From Saccharibacter floricola DSM 15669 (GTDB taxonomy: Bacteria > Pseudomonadota > Alphaproteobacteria > Acetobacterales > Acetobacteraceae), in contig NZ_KB899342.1 of the NCBI RefSeq assembly GCF_000378165.1, positions 20,447 to 84,446 on the forward strand: a DNA stretch of 64,000 bases, written 5' to 3'. Position 1 is the stretch's first letter; each line of letters begins with the position of its first letter. This document shows positions 43,033 through 50,945 of this stretch, piece by piece. Both the position numbers and the translations under genes were made by a program. The notes beneath the pieces were generated by a model that was not told the origin of the DNA, ran no database searches, and worked only from the letters and a program-made list of their open reading frames with translations.

Positions 43033-44253
43033 TTAGAGGCCCATTGCTTTTTCAACAAAGCGTTGGCGTAGCTGTGGCATATGCTTCAAGGCATTGAGAG
43101 CAAAACGACGAGGGCGGGTCAGAAGTGGATTTTGGTTGCTGAAGAGGCGTTCCATTATATCGCAGCCGACGAGCATAGCAAAATTGCCCGGTCGTGTTTG
43201 GCGTTGATAGCGCGAGAGGAAAGAGGGAGAGCCGATGTCTTCTCCGCGTTTAAAGGCCTCATACAGGAGGTGAGTGAGCGTACGTACATCACGGAAACCA
43301 AGGTTCATTCCCTGACCAGCGACGGGATGGAGGCCATGGGCAGCATCCCCAATAAGCATGAGACGCTGAGCCGTGTAGCGATGAGCATATTGAGAGGCAA
43401 GCGGGTACACCCAGCGCTGACCGATCGGTGTGATAGCGCCGAGCTCTTCTTGCCCAAGGCGATCTGTCACGAGGCTTGCAAAAGCTTTGTCGGGAAGATG
43501 GCGAATATGGTTGATGCGTTGTGGTGTATCGGTCCAGACAATGGCGGAGCGATGAGGGTGCTCTGCACTGGGTGGCAGGGGAAGGCGCGCGAATGGGCCT
43601 TCTGGCAAAAAGTTTTCAAGCGCACTGCCTTGGTGAGGCCCTTCATGTGCGAGCACCGCGACGAGGGCGTCTTTATGGTACGGAATACGTGTGAGCCCAA
43701 TACTCGCTTGTTGGCGGAGTGTGGAGCTGCGCCCATCTGCGGCAATCACAAGGGGGACAGAAAGGGTTTCGCCATCCTTTAGTGTAATGGTCGCGGCATT
43801 TTCTGAAAAAGAAAAAGTGCCCGTTTCTGGAGAGCGGACATCAAGAGAAGTATGTTGGGACACCGTCCGTCCAAGGGCTGCTAGAAGGTCGGAGGCTTCA
43901 ACCATCCAACCTAAGGGGTGGCCTTGAGGGGCATCTTCTGTGGTGAAGTCGAGTCCATCCTGAATGCCAAGGGAGGAACGCCCAGGGTAGCGACCTTGCC
44001 CATCAAGAATATGGATCGTTTCAATCGGTTGTGCTGGGCGAGGAAGAGCTGCCCAGATTCCAGCCTCTTCCAAAAGAGGGCGAATACCTTCAGCAAGAGC
44101 ATAGGCGCGCCCGTCTAAAGCGGGGTTGGGTTCTGTCACAAACGCGTGCCGTTCGAGCAGGAGGACGCGTAGGCCTTTTTGCGCCAAAAGACAGGCGAGT
44201 GTCGTGCCAATTGGGCCGCCGCCATTTATGCAGAGATCGTATGAATACGTCAT
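43033..44253 (-). CDS. UbiH/UbiF/Coq6-family FAD monooxygenase
   Basis: A 406-aa flavin-dependent hydroxylase of ubiquinone synthesis. The FAD fingerprint INGGGPIGTTLACLLAQKGL is at the N-terminus, followed by VIAADGRSS (second motif) and RLMLIGDAAHGLHPVAGQGMNLGFRDV near the C-terminus. Which ring position it hydroxylates (UbiH, UbiF, UbiL or UbiM type) cannot be told from sequence. AAAGGG lies eight bases before the ATG. It is divergent from glnK and precedes cysE. Confidence 0.9.
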   Translation of the reverse strand: MTYSYDLCINGGGPIGTTLACLLAQKGLRVLLLERHAFVTEPNPALDGRAYALAEGIRPLLEEAGIWAALPRPAQPIETIHILDGQGRYPGRSSLGIQDGLDFTTEDAPQGHPLGWMVEASDLLAALGRTVSQHTSLDVRSPETGTFSFSENAATITLKDGETLSVPLVIAADGRSSTLRQQASIGLTRIPYHKDALVAVLAHEGPHQGSALENFLPEGPFARLPLPPSAEHPHRSAIVWTDTPQRINHIRHLPDKAFASLVTDRLGQEELGAITPIGQRWVYPLASQYAHRYTAQRLMLIGDAAHGLHPVAGQGMNLGFRDVRTLTHLLYEAFKRGEDIGSPSFLSRYQRQTRPGNFAMLVGCDIMERLFSNQNPLLTRPRRFALNALKHMPQLRQRFVEKAMGL

Positions 44254-44329
44254 GATGAACCCTTTCCAACCCCGTTTCTCTAACCTGTGTTGGGTATAAA
44301 AGAAAGACTTGCTTAGATCGTTCTGAAGG

Positions 44330-44345
44330 TGGCACGATATTTCGG
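44330..44345 (+). promoter_or_regulatory. Partial sigma-54-like promoter upstream of glnK
   Basis: TGGCACG matches the -24 element exactly, but the -12 position reads TTCGG instead of TTGCA, so it may be inactive or decayed. It lies 56 bases before glnK, whose family is commonly nitrogen-regulated. Confidence 0.3.
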
Positions 44346-44400
44346 TATGTGAGTGAAAGCTTACTTTAAGGTGGGATTAGACAAGAGGGGAGCGGGAGCA

Positions 44401-44739
44401 TTGAAACTCGTAACGGCGATTATCAAGCCTTTTAAGCTTGATGATGTGCGTGAAGCTTTAGGGGAGCTTGGCGTGCAAGGGCTGACAGTGACGGAAGTTC
44501 AGGGTTTTGGACGCCAAAGAGGGCAGACGGAAATTTACCGTGGGGCGGAGTATCGTGTCCGCTTTGTTGCAAAGATTAAGGTGGAAGCCGCCGTCCCAGA
44601 AGATCGTGTGGGCGAGGTTGTTGAGACGATCACTCAAGCCGCGCGCACAGGCCGGATTGGCGATGGAAAGATTTTTGTCACACCGCTTGAGCAGATCACG
44701 CGTATCCGCACGGGTGAAACCGGCAAGGGAGCTTTATAA
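44401..44739 (+). CDS. glnK: PII signal-transduction protein
   Basis: GlnK/GlnB senses nitrogen and carbon status through glutamine-driven uridylylation and 2-oxoglutarate/ATP binding, and it blocks AmtB. The start is a TTG at 44401 with GAGGGGAG eight bases upstream; this gives exactly 112 aa beginning [20 protein letters not shown], the family length. The frame opens further up at 44353, but no ATG fits. The T-loop carries the modifiable tyrosine in TEIYRGAEY, and [17 protein letters not shown] [13 protein letters not shown] forms the B-loop. It overlaps amtB by one base (TAATG). Confidence 0.94.
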   Translation: MKLVTAIIKPFKLDDVREALGELGVQGLTVTEVQGFGRQRGQTEIYRGAEYRVRFVAKIKVEAAVPEDRVGEVVETITQAARTGRIGDGKIFVTPLEQITRIRTGETGKGAL

Positions 44740-46010
44740 TGCGACCGATTGATACGGGTGATACGGCTTGGATGCTCATCAGCACAGCCTTGGTTATGTT
44801 GATGACCATCCCGGGCCTTGCTCTTTTTTATGGCGGTATGGTTCGTCGTAAAAACGTTCTCTCAACATTGGTGCAGTCGTTTGGGATTTGTTGTCTCGTC
44901 TCTCTCGTATGGGTAACGGTTGGTTATACCCTTTCTTTTTCTACAGGGAACGCTTGGATTGGCGATTTCTCGCGTGTTTTCTTGCGCGGCATTGCTGATC
45001 ATTTTCATCAAGGGAGTGATAGCGCCTTTACGCTTGGGGCTGGGTCTGCCGTCCCAACGCCGATGACTATTCCTGAGAGTGTTTATCTGCTCTATCAGAT
45101 GAGCTTTGCTATTATTACGCCGGCTTTGATTACGGGTGCGTTTGCGGAGCGTATTAAATTTTCTGCTCTCTGTCTTTTCACGGTGCTGTGGTCTATTTTT
45201 GTCTATGCACCTGTCGCTCATTGGGTATGGAGCCCATTAGGGTGGGTCGCAGGTTTAGGAGCGGTTGATTTCGCGGGTGGCACGGTGGTTCATATCAATT
45301 CAGGTATTGCCGGGTTGGTTTGTGCGTTGATGATTGGCCCGCGTCGTGGCCTAAAACGTGACGATATGTCCCCTCATAATCTGTCTTATGCGATTATTGG
45401 AGCGTCCTTGCTGTGGGTTGGTTGGTTTGGTTTCAATGCTGGGTCGGCCCTTGGTGCGAACGGGCGTGCTGGTATGGCGATGTTAACAACACAGGTGGCT
45501 GCGGCTGCCGGTGGGATAGCATGGATGCTTGTCGAATGGTGGCGGATGGGGAAACCCACAGCGCTGGGCATTATCTCAGGTGCTGTTGCGGGGTTGGTGG
45601 CTGTCACCCCAGCCGCTGGGTTTGTGCTGCCAAGTGGGGCGCTGGCGATTGGTCTCATCGCGGGAAGTGTTTGTTTTTATAGCGCGACGGTGCTTAAAAA
45701 TCGCCTTGGTTATGATGACAGTTTGGATGCGTTTGGTGTTCATGGTGTAGGTGGGATTGTCGGGGCTCTTCTGACAGGCATCTTTGCCTATGGCCCGCTT
45801 TCTGCAACGGCGGATAATCCCGCTGGGGTGTCGGGGAGCTGGACGCAGCTTCTTCATCAAGGAGAAGCGGTGGCTGTGACGATCTTATGGTCTGTCGTGG
45901 TCACGGCTTTGATTATAGTGGTCGTTAATAAGCTTGTGGGTATTCGGGTCTCTGATGATGATGAGCAAGAAGGTCTCGACATGACACAGCATGGCGAAAA
46001 GCTTAACTAA
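44739..46010 (+). CDS. amtB: Ammonium transporter
   Basis: AmtB is a trimeric 11-helix ammonia channel, here 423 aa. Signature elements are PGLALFYGGMVRRKNVLS, GAFAERIKF, the first pore histidine in GTVVHINSGIAGL, the second in FGVHGVGGIVGALLTGIFA, and the phenylalanine gate region. It is coupled to glnK, the usual glnK-amtB pair in which GlnK plugs the channel when nitrogen is plentiful. An N-terminal signal-like extra helix is absent. A hairpin terminator follows at 46025. Confidence 0.96.
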   Translation: MRPIDTGDTAWMLISTALVMLMTIPGLALFYGGMVRRKNVLSTLVQSFGICCLVSLVWVTVGYTLSFSTGNAWIGDFSRVFLRGIADHFHQGSDSAFTLGAGSAVPTPMTIPESVYLLYQMSFAIITPALITGAFAERIKFSALCLFTVLWSIFVYAPVAHWVWSPLGWVAGLGAVDFAGGTVVHINSGIAGLVCALMIGPRRGLKRDDMSPHNLSYAIIGASLLWVGWFGFNAGSALGANGRAGMAMLTTQVAAAAGGIAWMLVEWWRMGKPTALGIISGAVAGLVAVTPAAGFVLPSGALAIGLIAGSVCFYSATVLKNRLGYDDSLDAFGVHGVGGIVGALLTGIFAYGPLSATADNPAGVSGSWTQLLHQGEAVAVTILWSVVVTALIIVVVNKLVGIRVSDDDEQEGLDMTQHGEKLN

Positions 46011-46024
46011 TCCGTAAGATGAAA

Positions 46025-46068
46025 CGTGATAAGGGCTCGAAGATAGTGTTTGCTCTTATCGCGTTTTT
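46025..46068 (+). terminator. Terminator after amtB
   Basis: CGTGATAAG and CTTATCGCG pair over 9 bases with one G-U, followed by TTTTT. Confidence 0.8.
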
Positions 46069-46111
46069 CATGTTCGTGCTGGCAACAGACTAAAAAAAGG
46101 ACAACACAACA

Positions 46112-46579
46112 GTGAAAGCATCAGCTTTTTTCTTTTCTTTGATTGCGGCTTCTGTCGTAGGCAGCAGCGCTGCTGTGGCCGCGCCTGCTGGCGGTAAGAT
46201 GTCTTTCTTTGCGTGCCATAAGGAATTCCAGAGCGCGAAGAAGAGCGGCACGCTTAATGGGCAGAAATATGCAGACTTTAAGGCTGCTCATTGCTCTAAC
46301 AACTCGGAAACAAAAGCTCCTGAAGAAGCGCCTAAAAAGGAAGCAAAAACGGCATCAGCACCAGCGGCACCGGCTGCGAGTGGTAATGTGGTTTTCCCTA
46401 ATGGGGTATCATCGGAGTTTGCTTCTTTGTCCGCAGGGAAGGCTCGCCAAAAAACCTGCCTGAAACAGTATAACGCGAACAAGGCGAATGGTGGGAATGG
46501 CACTTTGAAATGGATTCAGCGCGGTGGGGGGTATTACTCACAGTGCAATAGTCGTCTGAAGGGTTCTGCTGCTCAGTAA
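46112..46579 (+). CDS. Exported small protein with two cysteine modules
   Basis: A 155-aa exported protein with a signal peptide ending in AAVAAPA. The mature part has two short modules each containing a cysteine pair: about residues 35-60 (FFACHKEFQSAKK...AAHC) and about 117-145 (KTCLKQYNANKA...YSQC), joined by an alanine/proline/lysine-rich linker. The cysteine spacing vaguely recalls PsiF-type modules, but the match is weak and I make no functional claim. The start is a GTG. It is flanked by terminators, so it is its own unit. Confidence 0.6.
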   Translation: MKASAFFFSLIAASVVGSSAAVAAPAGGKMSFFACHKEFQSAKKSGTLNGQKYADFKAAHCSNNSETKAPEEAPKKEAKTASAPAAPAASGNVVFPNGVSSEFASLSAGKARQKTCLKQYNANKANGGNGTLKWIQRGGGYYSQCNSRLKGSAAQ

Positions 46580-46601
46580 GTTGGAGCCGTGCTCTCGATA
46601 G

Positions 46602-46634
46602 AAAAAGCCCCGGTCACATGGCCGGGGCTTTTTT
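46602..46634. terminator. Bidirectional terminator
   Basis: AAAAAGCCCCGG and CCGGGGCTTTTT form a 12-bp stem around TCACATGG, separating the small exported protein from convergent ispE. Confidence 0.93.
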
Positions 46635-46659
46635 GTAGGGGGTATAAGCTGTAGAGCCG

Positions 46660-47565
46660 TTAGGCTTGTCCTGCCCAAGACCACCATTTTTGGGTTTCTG
46701 GCTTTGTGGATAAGGAGTGGTGGGCGTTTTGTGCAGCCTCTTCTGTATCAAACAACGCAAAGCAGGTTGCACCAGAGCCACTCATGCGAACAAAACGGAC
46801 ATCTGGTAAATCTGCGAGCGTGTCCAGCACGGTTTGAATAACGGGCTCTTGAGCAATGGCATGTGGTTGTAGGTCATTGTTCGTTGTGTTGAGGAACGCC
46901 ACAAGATCATGGATACTGTGCCATCCGTCTTTGGGGAAAGAAAGCGGAGCACGTTCAGGGATCCCACCCGTTGAAGCAAGCCGTTTAAAAATGCTGGGTG
47001 TAGAGACGGCTACACCAGGATTGACCAAAAGCATGCCCATAGATGGCAGGGGGGGCACAGGAGTGAGTACATCGCCAATCCCTTCCATACGTGTGGCTTG
47101 CTGCGTGAGGCAGACGGGCACATCTGCGCCTAGCTGAGGGGCTAGCTCAACGACATCATTATGAGGTACCTGCCAATAGCGTGAGAGAAGCCGTAAAGCG
47201 CAGGCGGCATCTGCAGAACCGCCACCAATGCCGGAGGCAACGGGGAGAGCCTTATGGAGATGAAACGTGACAGGCAACATACTGGCCCCATCATGGCCAT
47301 GTTGGCGTGCTGCATTATAAAGGAGCTGTGCAGCGCGTGTGATGAGATTATCGTCCTCATGTGTGAGACGAGACGCAAAAGGGCCATCAATGGTGAGAGT
47401 GGCGAGTGTTCCTTCATCATTAGTGGCGTTATCAAGGTTTAATTGGTCTGCTGCTCCGGCAAAGATAGCCAGGCTATCAACAAGATGGTACCCATCATCG
47501 CGCCGTCCTGTGATATGGAGAAAGAGATTGATCTTGGCGTGAGCTGTGTCGTTGAGCAGCACCAT
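46660..47565 (-). CDS. ispE: 4-diphosphocytidyl-2-C-methyl-D-erythritol kinase
   Basis: IspE phosphorylates CDP-methylerythritol in the MEP isoprenoid pathway. The 301-aa GHMP kinase shows AHAKINLFLHITGRRDDGYH with the substrate-binding residues, the ATP loop LPVASGIGGGSADAACALR, and the C-terminal RMSGSGATCFALF. AAAGG lies eight bases before the ATG. It is divergent from the uracil-DNA glycosylase gene across about 190 bases that hold no gene I can support. Confidence 0.95.
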   Translation of the reverse strand: MVLLNDTAHAKINLFLHITGRRDDGYHLVDSLAIFAGAADQLNLDNATNDEGTLATLTIDGPFASRLTHEDDNLITRAAQLLYNAARQHGHDGASMLPVTFHLHKALPVASGIGGGSADAACALRLLSRYWQVPHNDVVELAPQLGADVPVCLTQQATRMEGIGDVLTPVPPLPSMGMLLVNPGVAVSTPSIFKRLASTGGIPERAPLSFPKDGWHSIHDLVAFLNTTNNDLQPHAIAQEPVIQTVLDTLADLPDVRFVRMSGSGATCFALFDTEEAAQNAHHSLSTKPETQKWWSWAGQA

Positions 47566-47756
47566 AAGAGAGCCTTTGCACTGAGACGAAAGAGAAGCTA
47601 TGTGGCGCTCTCTTTCATGCTTTTTAAGAAAAAGGCATGATGGAAGAGAAGCGGGGACTAGATCCGTCAGGGCATTATGTAATCCCTTGTAGCCTTTTAG
47701 GGTAGGGGCGTAGGAAAGGTTTCATCAATGGATGCAGTAATGGTTATGAAAGCTGT

Positions 47757-48560
47757 ATGATGGCGTCCTTATCAACGGTACCTTCTGACGAGCTATTGGC
47801 AGCCTTGCAACTCCAGTATGATTGGGGTGTCGATGCTGTTGTGGAAGATGAGGTATGGAAGCCGCTTGCGCCTGAGCCTCAGAAATTAGCGCCCACCCTA
47901 CCGCGCGCTGTTTCTCCGTCGCCTGTGCGTCATGAAGCGGCTCTTTCGCAACATGAGGCGCTTTTATCTGCGCGAGATCTGCCAGAGCTTCTGCGGCTGA
48001 GTGAGCATATAGAGGGGGTTACACTTTCACGGACAGCGATGAATCGCTTGGTGCCACGTTATGTGCCGAATGCGGCGTTCATGGTGGTGGGGGAAGTCCC
48101 TGATGCGGATGAGGATCGGTCAGGGCGTCTTTTTGCGGGTAAAGCAGGAGAGCTTTTGGAGGCTGTGCTTGCATCTGTCGGTCTTAACCGCGATCAGCTG
48201 TCCTTTGTGCCGACGATTCCGTGGCGGCCGCCCGGTGGACAGCGTGTTCCAGACAGAGAGCTGAAAGCATGCTTGCCGCTTTTGCAGCGAAGCATCACGC
48301 TTGGGCAGCCATCACATATCGTAACTATGGGCATGACGCCTATGCGCCTTTTGCTGAAGACGAGCGACCGCTTGAGCCAAGTGCGTGGACGATGGGCAGA
48401 AGCAACGCTTCCCGGTATGGCAAAGCCGATCCCTGTTTTCCCGATGTTGCATCCGCTTCAATTAACGGGAGCTCCGCTGCTAAGACGGCATTTTTGGCGT
48501 GATTTATTGGTGCTAACAGACACTCTTGGACGCGCAGGAGAGGGAAAAGAACGTAAATAA
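47757..48560 (+). CDS. Type 4 uracil-DNA glycosylase lacking Fe-S cysteines
   Basis: A 267-aa member of the uracil-DNA glycosylase superfamily, family 4. The core motifs survive in altered form: MVVGEVPDADEDRSGRLFAG where GEAPG is normal, IPWRPPGGQR, and MLHPLQ where HPS is normal. Family 4 enzymes bind a 4Fe-4S cluster with four cysteines; this protein contains only one cysteine (KACLPLLQ), so the cluster cannot form in the usual way. The first 60 residues are a poorly conserved extension. The gene starts alone, divergent from ispE, with no strong ribosome site. Repair activity is uncertain. Confidence 0.85.
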   Translation: MMASLSTVPSDELLAALQLQYDWGVDAVVEDEVWKPLAPEPQKLAPTLPRAVSPSPVRHEAALSQHEALLSARDLPELLRLSEHIEGVTLSRTAMNRLVPRYVPNAAFMVVGEVPDADEDRSGRLFAGKAGELLEAVLASVGLNRDQLSFVPTIPWRPPGGQRVPDRELKACLPLLQRSITLGQPSHIVTMGMTPMRLLLKTSDRLSQVRGRWAEATLPGMAKPIPVFPMLHPLQLTGAPLLRRHFWRDLLVLTDTLGRAGEGKERK

Positions 48561-48688
48561 GGGATGCTTTCGGACAATTTCGTTGCTCAAAAAGAGACAG
48601 CATTTCCTTATTTTATAGGGAGCTATATAGAGAACAGCTCGAAAAAGCTTGACCCTGAGTAGCGAAGAGAGCTACCCATCCGCCCATT

Positions 48689-50635
48689 ATGCGAAGGATA
48701 CAGTCGTTAGTGCCTGCTTCCTCAGCGCGTGCCTTGATGGTAGGCGTTGCAGTGGGGGTGGGGGCTATCTTTCCCTCGGCATTGGGGCAGGAGAGATTAT
48801 CACCGTCCCAGTTGTCAGGTTCCTCTAGTGATGAAAGTCGATATCATACGATCTTCTCTTTCCCTCAGCGGGAAGAGGTCTCTTTGCCGCGCCCATTGTC
48901 GGAGCCTGTTGCGGCGCAGTACCGTGATGCTTTTCGTCTTGTGCGTGAAGACCAATATAAGCAGGCCTTTCAACGACTTTCCGCTGTCAGTGATTCTGTC
49001 CTGAAGTCTGATGTGCAAGCGGAAGGGTATCTGCGTGTGTCTTATCAGGCGCGTCCACAGGAGTTAAGGGCTTGGCTACAGGCTCATTCACATCTGCCTG
49101 ATGCGCCAGCGGTGCAGGTGTTAGAAACACAGCTTTCTTCTCATACAATATCAGCGGAGACGGCCTTAAAACCTGTTGCACCGTTAGATGTTGCCCAAGC
49201 GGCTTCTGAGGAAGAAAATTTTGCTCCTTGGGGGAACGCTGGGCCTAATGCTCGACTTGATCGAATGGTGCAAGATAAAGCCTCTCATGGTGTAAAAGGA
49301 GCTCAAGATGCCTTGCATGTGATCGAGACGACGCAAGGCATGCGCCCTGAATACGCGGCTTATTTATATGGCCATGTTGCTTTATGTCTGCTCAGTCAGG
49401 GAGAGATTGAAGAAGCGGCTCATGTCGGTCTGAGAGGGTTTGAGCGTGGGCAGCAGAAAGTTGGCTTCCCGGCATATGTGGCGGGCTTAGCCTTCTGGTA
49501 CCAGCAAGATTTCCCAGCGGCATACAAACATTTTAGTGAAGCCGCTAACGCGCCAATCATCAAAGGAGATCAGCAGGCTGCTGCTGCCTTCTGGGCTGCA
49601 CGTGTCGCTGAACACACACAACCAACGCATGTCTATGACGTGTGGTTAAGGCGTGCGGCTGTGCATGCAGAGAGTCTGTATGGTCTTCTTGCCGCACAAC
49701 GGCTGGAACAAGCGAAGCATGAGGCCTCCCCTCTGTCGGGGCATCTTTCTTCTGTGGGGCTTAAAGGGGCGGAAGCTGCGCTTACGCATGTTGACCTTGA
49801 CGCTGTCATGAGCATGGGAGAGGGGCGTCACTTTTTTGCGCTCTTGCAAGTTGGTGAGCAGGGGCGTGCTGAGATGCTGGCCCGCTCTATGTGGAGTGTG
49901 GCGCTGTCTGACCCTGTAAGAGCGCGCTCGTTGCAGGTGGTTGTGCATGCCGCTGGAATGTGGGCATTAGCGGATCAAATGGAGCATATTCTACGGAATG
50001 TCGCCCCTCAGGAGCTGCAAGAAACGGTTGAGCCGTTGCCTGTTTTGAAACCTCGCCACGGGTTTAAACTTAATCCAGCGCTTGTTTATGCTGTTGCGCG
50101 GATGGAGTCGAATTTCGACGGGAATGCCCTTTCCCCGGCCGGGGCGTATGGGATGATGCAAATTCGCCCGCAAACGGCAGGTTTTATTGTTGCCTCCTAT
50201 ATAAACCACGATACGCGCAACCCAGCGACGGTTCCCGTGCCTGTGGATATGCCGCGTCGGCTGAAGGATGTGAGCTATAATCTTGAGCTTGGTCAGCTTT
50301 ATATGAAGTATTTGGCTTCCTCTGTTGCTCGTAATGAAGGGCAGGATACCACGACGGAACAGGCTGACTTATTGCGGGTTTTGGCGTCTTATAATGCAGG
50401 GCCGCAGGCGATCACGCGTTGGGAGAGTACGCAGAAGCTATCATCGAATGATCCGCTTTATTATATTGAGACGCTTCCTAATGTTGAGACCCGTCATTAT
50501 GTCCGCAACGTGCTAAAAACTGCATGGCTTTATGCCCATCGGATGAGAGAGTCTTCTCCTTCATTGAAGAGTCTGTCGGAAGGGAAATGGCCTTCTTTTC
50601 GTCGTGAGGAGGCGTTGAGAGAGTCGCCAAGTTAA
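48689..50635 (+). CDS. slt: Soluble lytic murein transglycosylase
   Basis: A 648-aa exported peptidoglycan hydrolase that cuts the MurNAc-GlcNAc bond with formation of 1,6-anhydro-MurNAc. A signal peptide (to about residue 33, SALGQ) is followed by a long superhelical region of short repeats and a C-terminal lysozyme-like domain. The catalytic Glu is about residue 473 in AVARMESNFDGNALS; GAYGMMQIRPQTAG and LASYNAGPQAI are the other two signatures. Transcribed alone, ending in the hairpin at 50696. Confidence 0.93.
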   Translation: MRRIQSLVPASSARALMVGVAVGVGAIFPSALGQERLSPSQLSGSSSDESRYHTIFSFPQREEVSLPRPLSEPVAAQYRDAFRLVREDQYKQAFQRLSAVSDSVLKSDVQAEGYLRVSYQARPQELRAWLQAHSHLPDAPAVQVLETQLSSHTISAETALKPVAPLDVAQAASEEENFAPWGNAGPNARLDRMVQDKASHGVKGAQDALHVIETTQGMRPEYAAYLYGHVALCLLSQGEIEEAAHVGLRGFERGQQKVGFPAYVAGLAFWYQQDFPAAYKHFSEAANAPIIKGDQQAAAAFWAARVAEHTQPTHVYDVWLRRAAVHAESLYGLLAAQRLEQAKHEASPLSGHLSSVGLKGAEAALTHVDLDAVMSMGEGRHFFALLQVGEQGRAEMLARSMWSVALSDPVRARSLQVVVHAAGMWALADQMEHILRNVAPQELQETVEPLPVLKPRHGFKLNPALVYAVARMESNFDGNALSPAGAYGMMQIRPQTAGFIVASYINHDTRNPATVPVPVDMPRRLKDVSYNLELGQLYMKYLASSVARNEGQDTTTEQADLLRVLASYNAGPQAITRWESTQKLSSNDPLYYIETLPNVETRHYVRNVLKTAWLYAHRMRESSPSLKSLSEGKWPSFRREEALRESPS

Positions 50636-50695
50636 GAAAAAGATTTCTTTGAGAGGGGTTTTTGAAGAAATTTTTCGTTACAAAGTAGGGTGTAC

Positions 50696-50744
50696 TATGG
50701 CTGTTTTGGTGGGTTTTCTCACAAAACAGCCATATTTTATTTTG
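50696..50744 (+). terminator. Long-stem terminator after slt
   Basis: TATGGCTGTTTTG and CAAAACAGCCATA pair over 13 bases (plus an inner extension) and are followed by TTTTATTTT. Confidence 0.93.
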
Positions 50745-50945
50745 GAGCTATGAATGACGCGATGGGGGGGTAGCACAGAAGAGCATGCGTGGCCCGCTTG
50801 CCCGTGAGGCGGTCTTTCCGGTAAACAAAGACTTGCGATGCTCCCCGAAGGTTGGGAGCGTGCGGATGACAATACGATGCCGTGTCTCTCAGGAGGGAAT
50901 TATCCCATCTGTCTGTGGGGCGTCAGCCGAACAGCGAGTGCTTCA
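50745..50945 (+). other. Structured leader of edd with an unused ribosome site
   Basis: About 200 bases lie between the slt terminator and the edd ATG. They include GCTCCC/GGGAGC at about 50858-50875 and other small hairpins, and AGGAGGG at 50891 that is 50 bases from the edd start and has no start codon at a normal distance. It resembles no RNA family I recognise. A small RNA or a leader that controls edd are the main possibilities. Confidence 0.35.

Noticed and set aside
50745..50945. Edd leader as 6S RNA, SRP RNA or RNase P RNA
   Set aside because: None of the conserved sequence blocks of these RNAs could be found.
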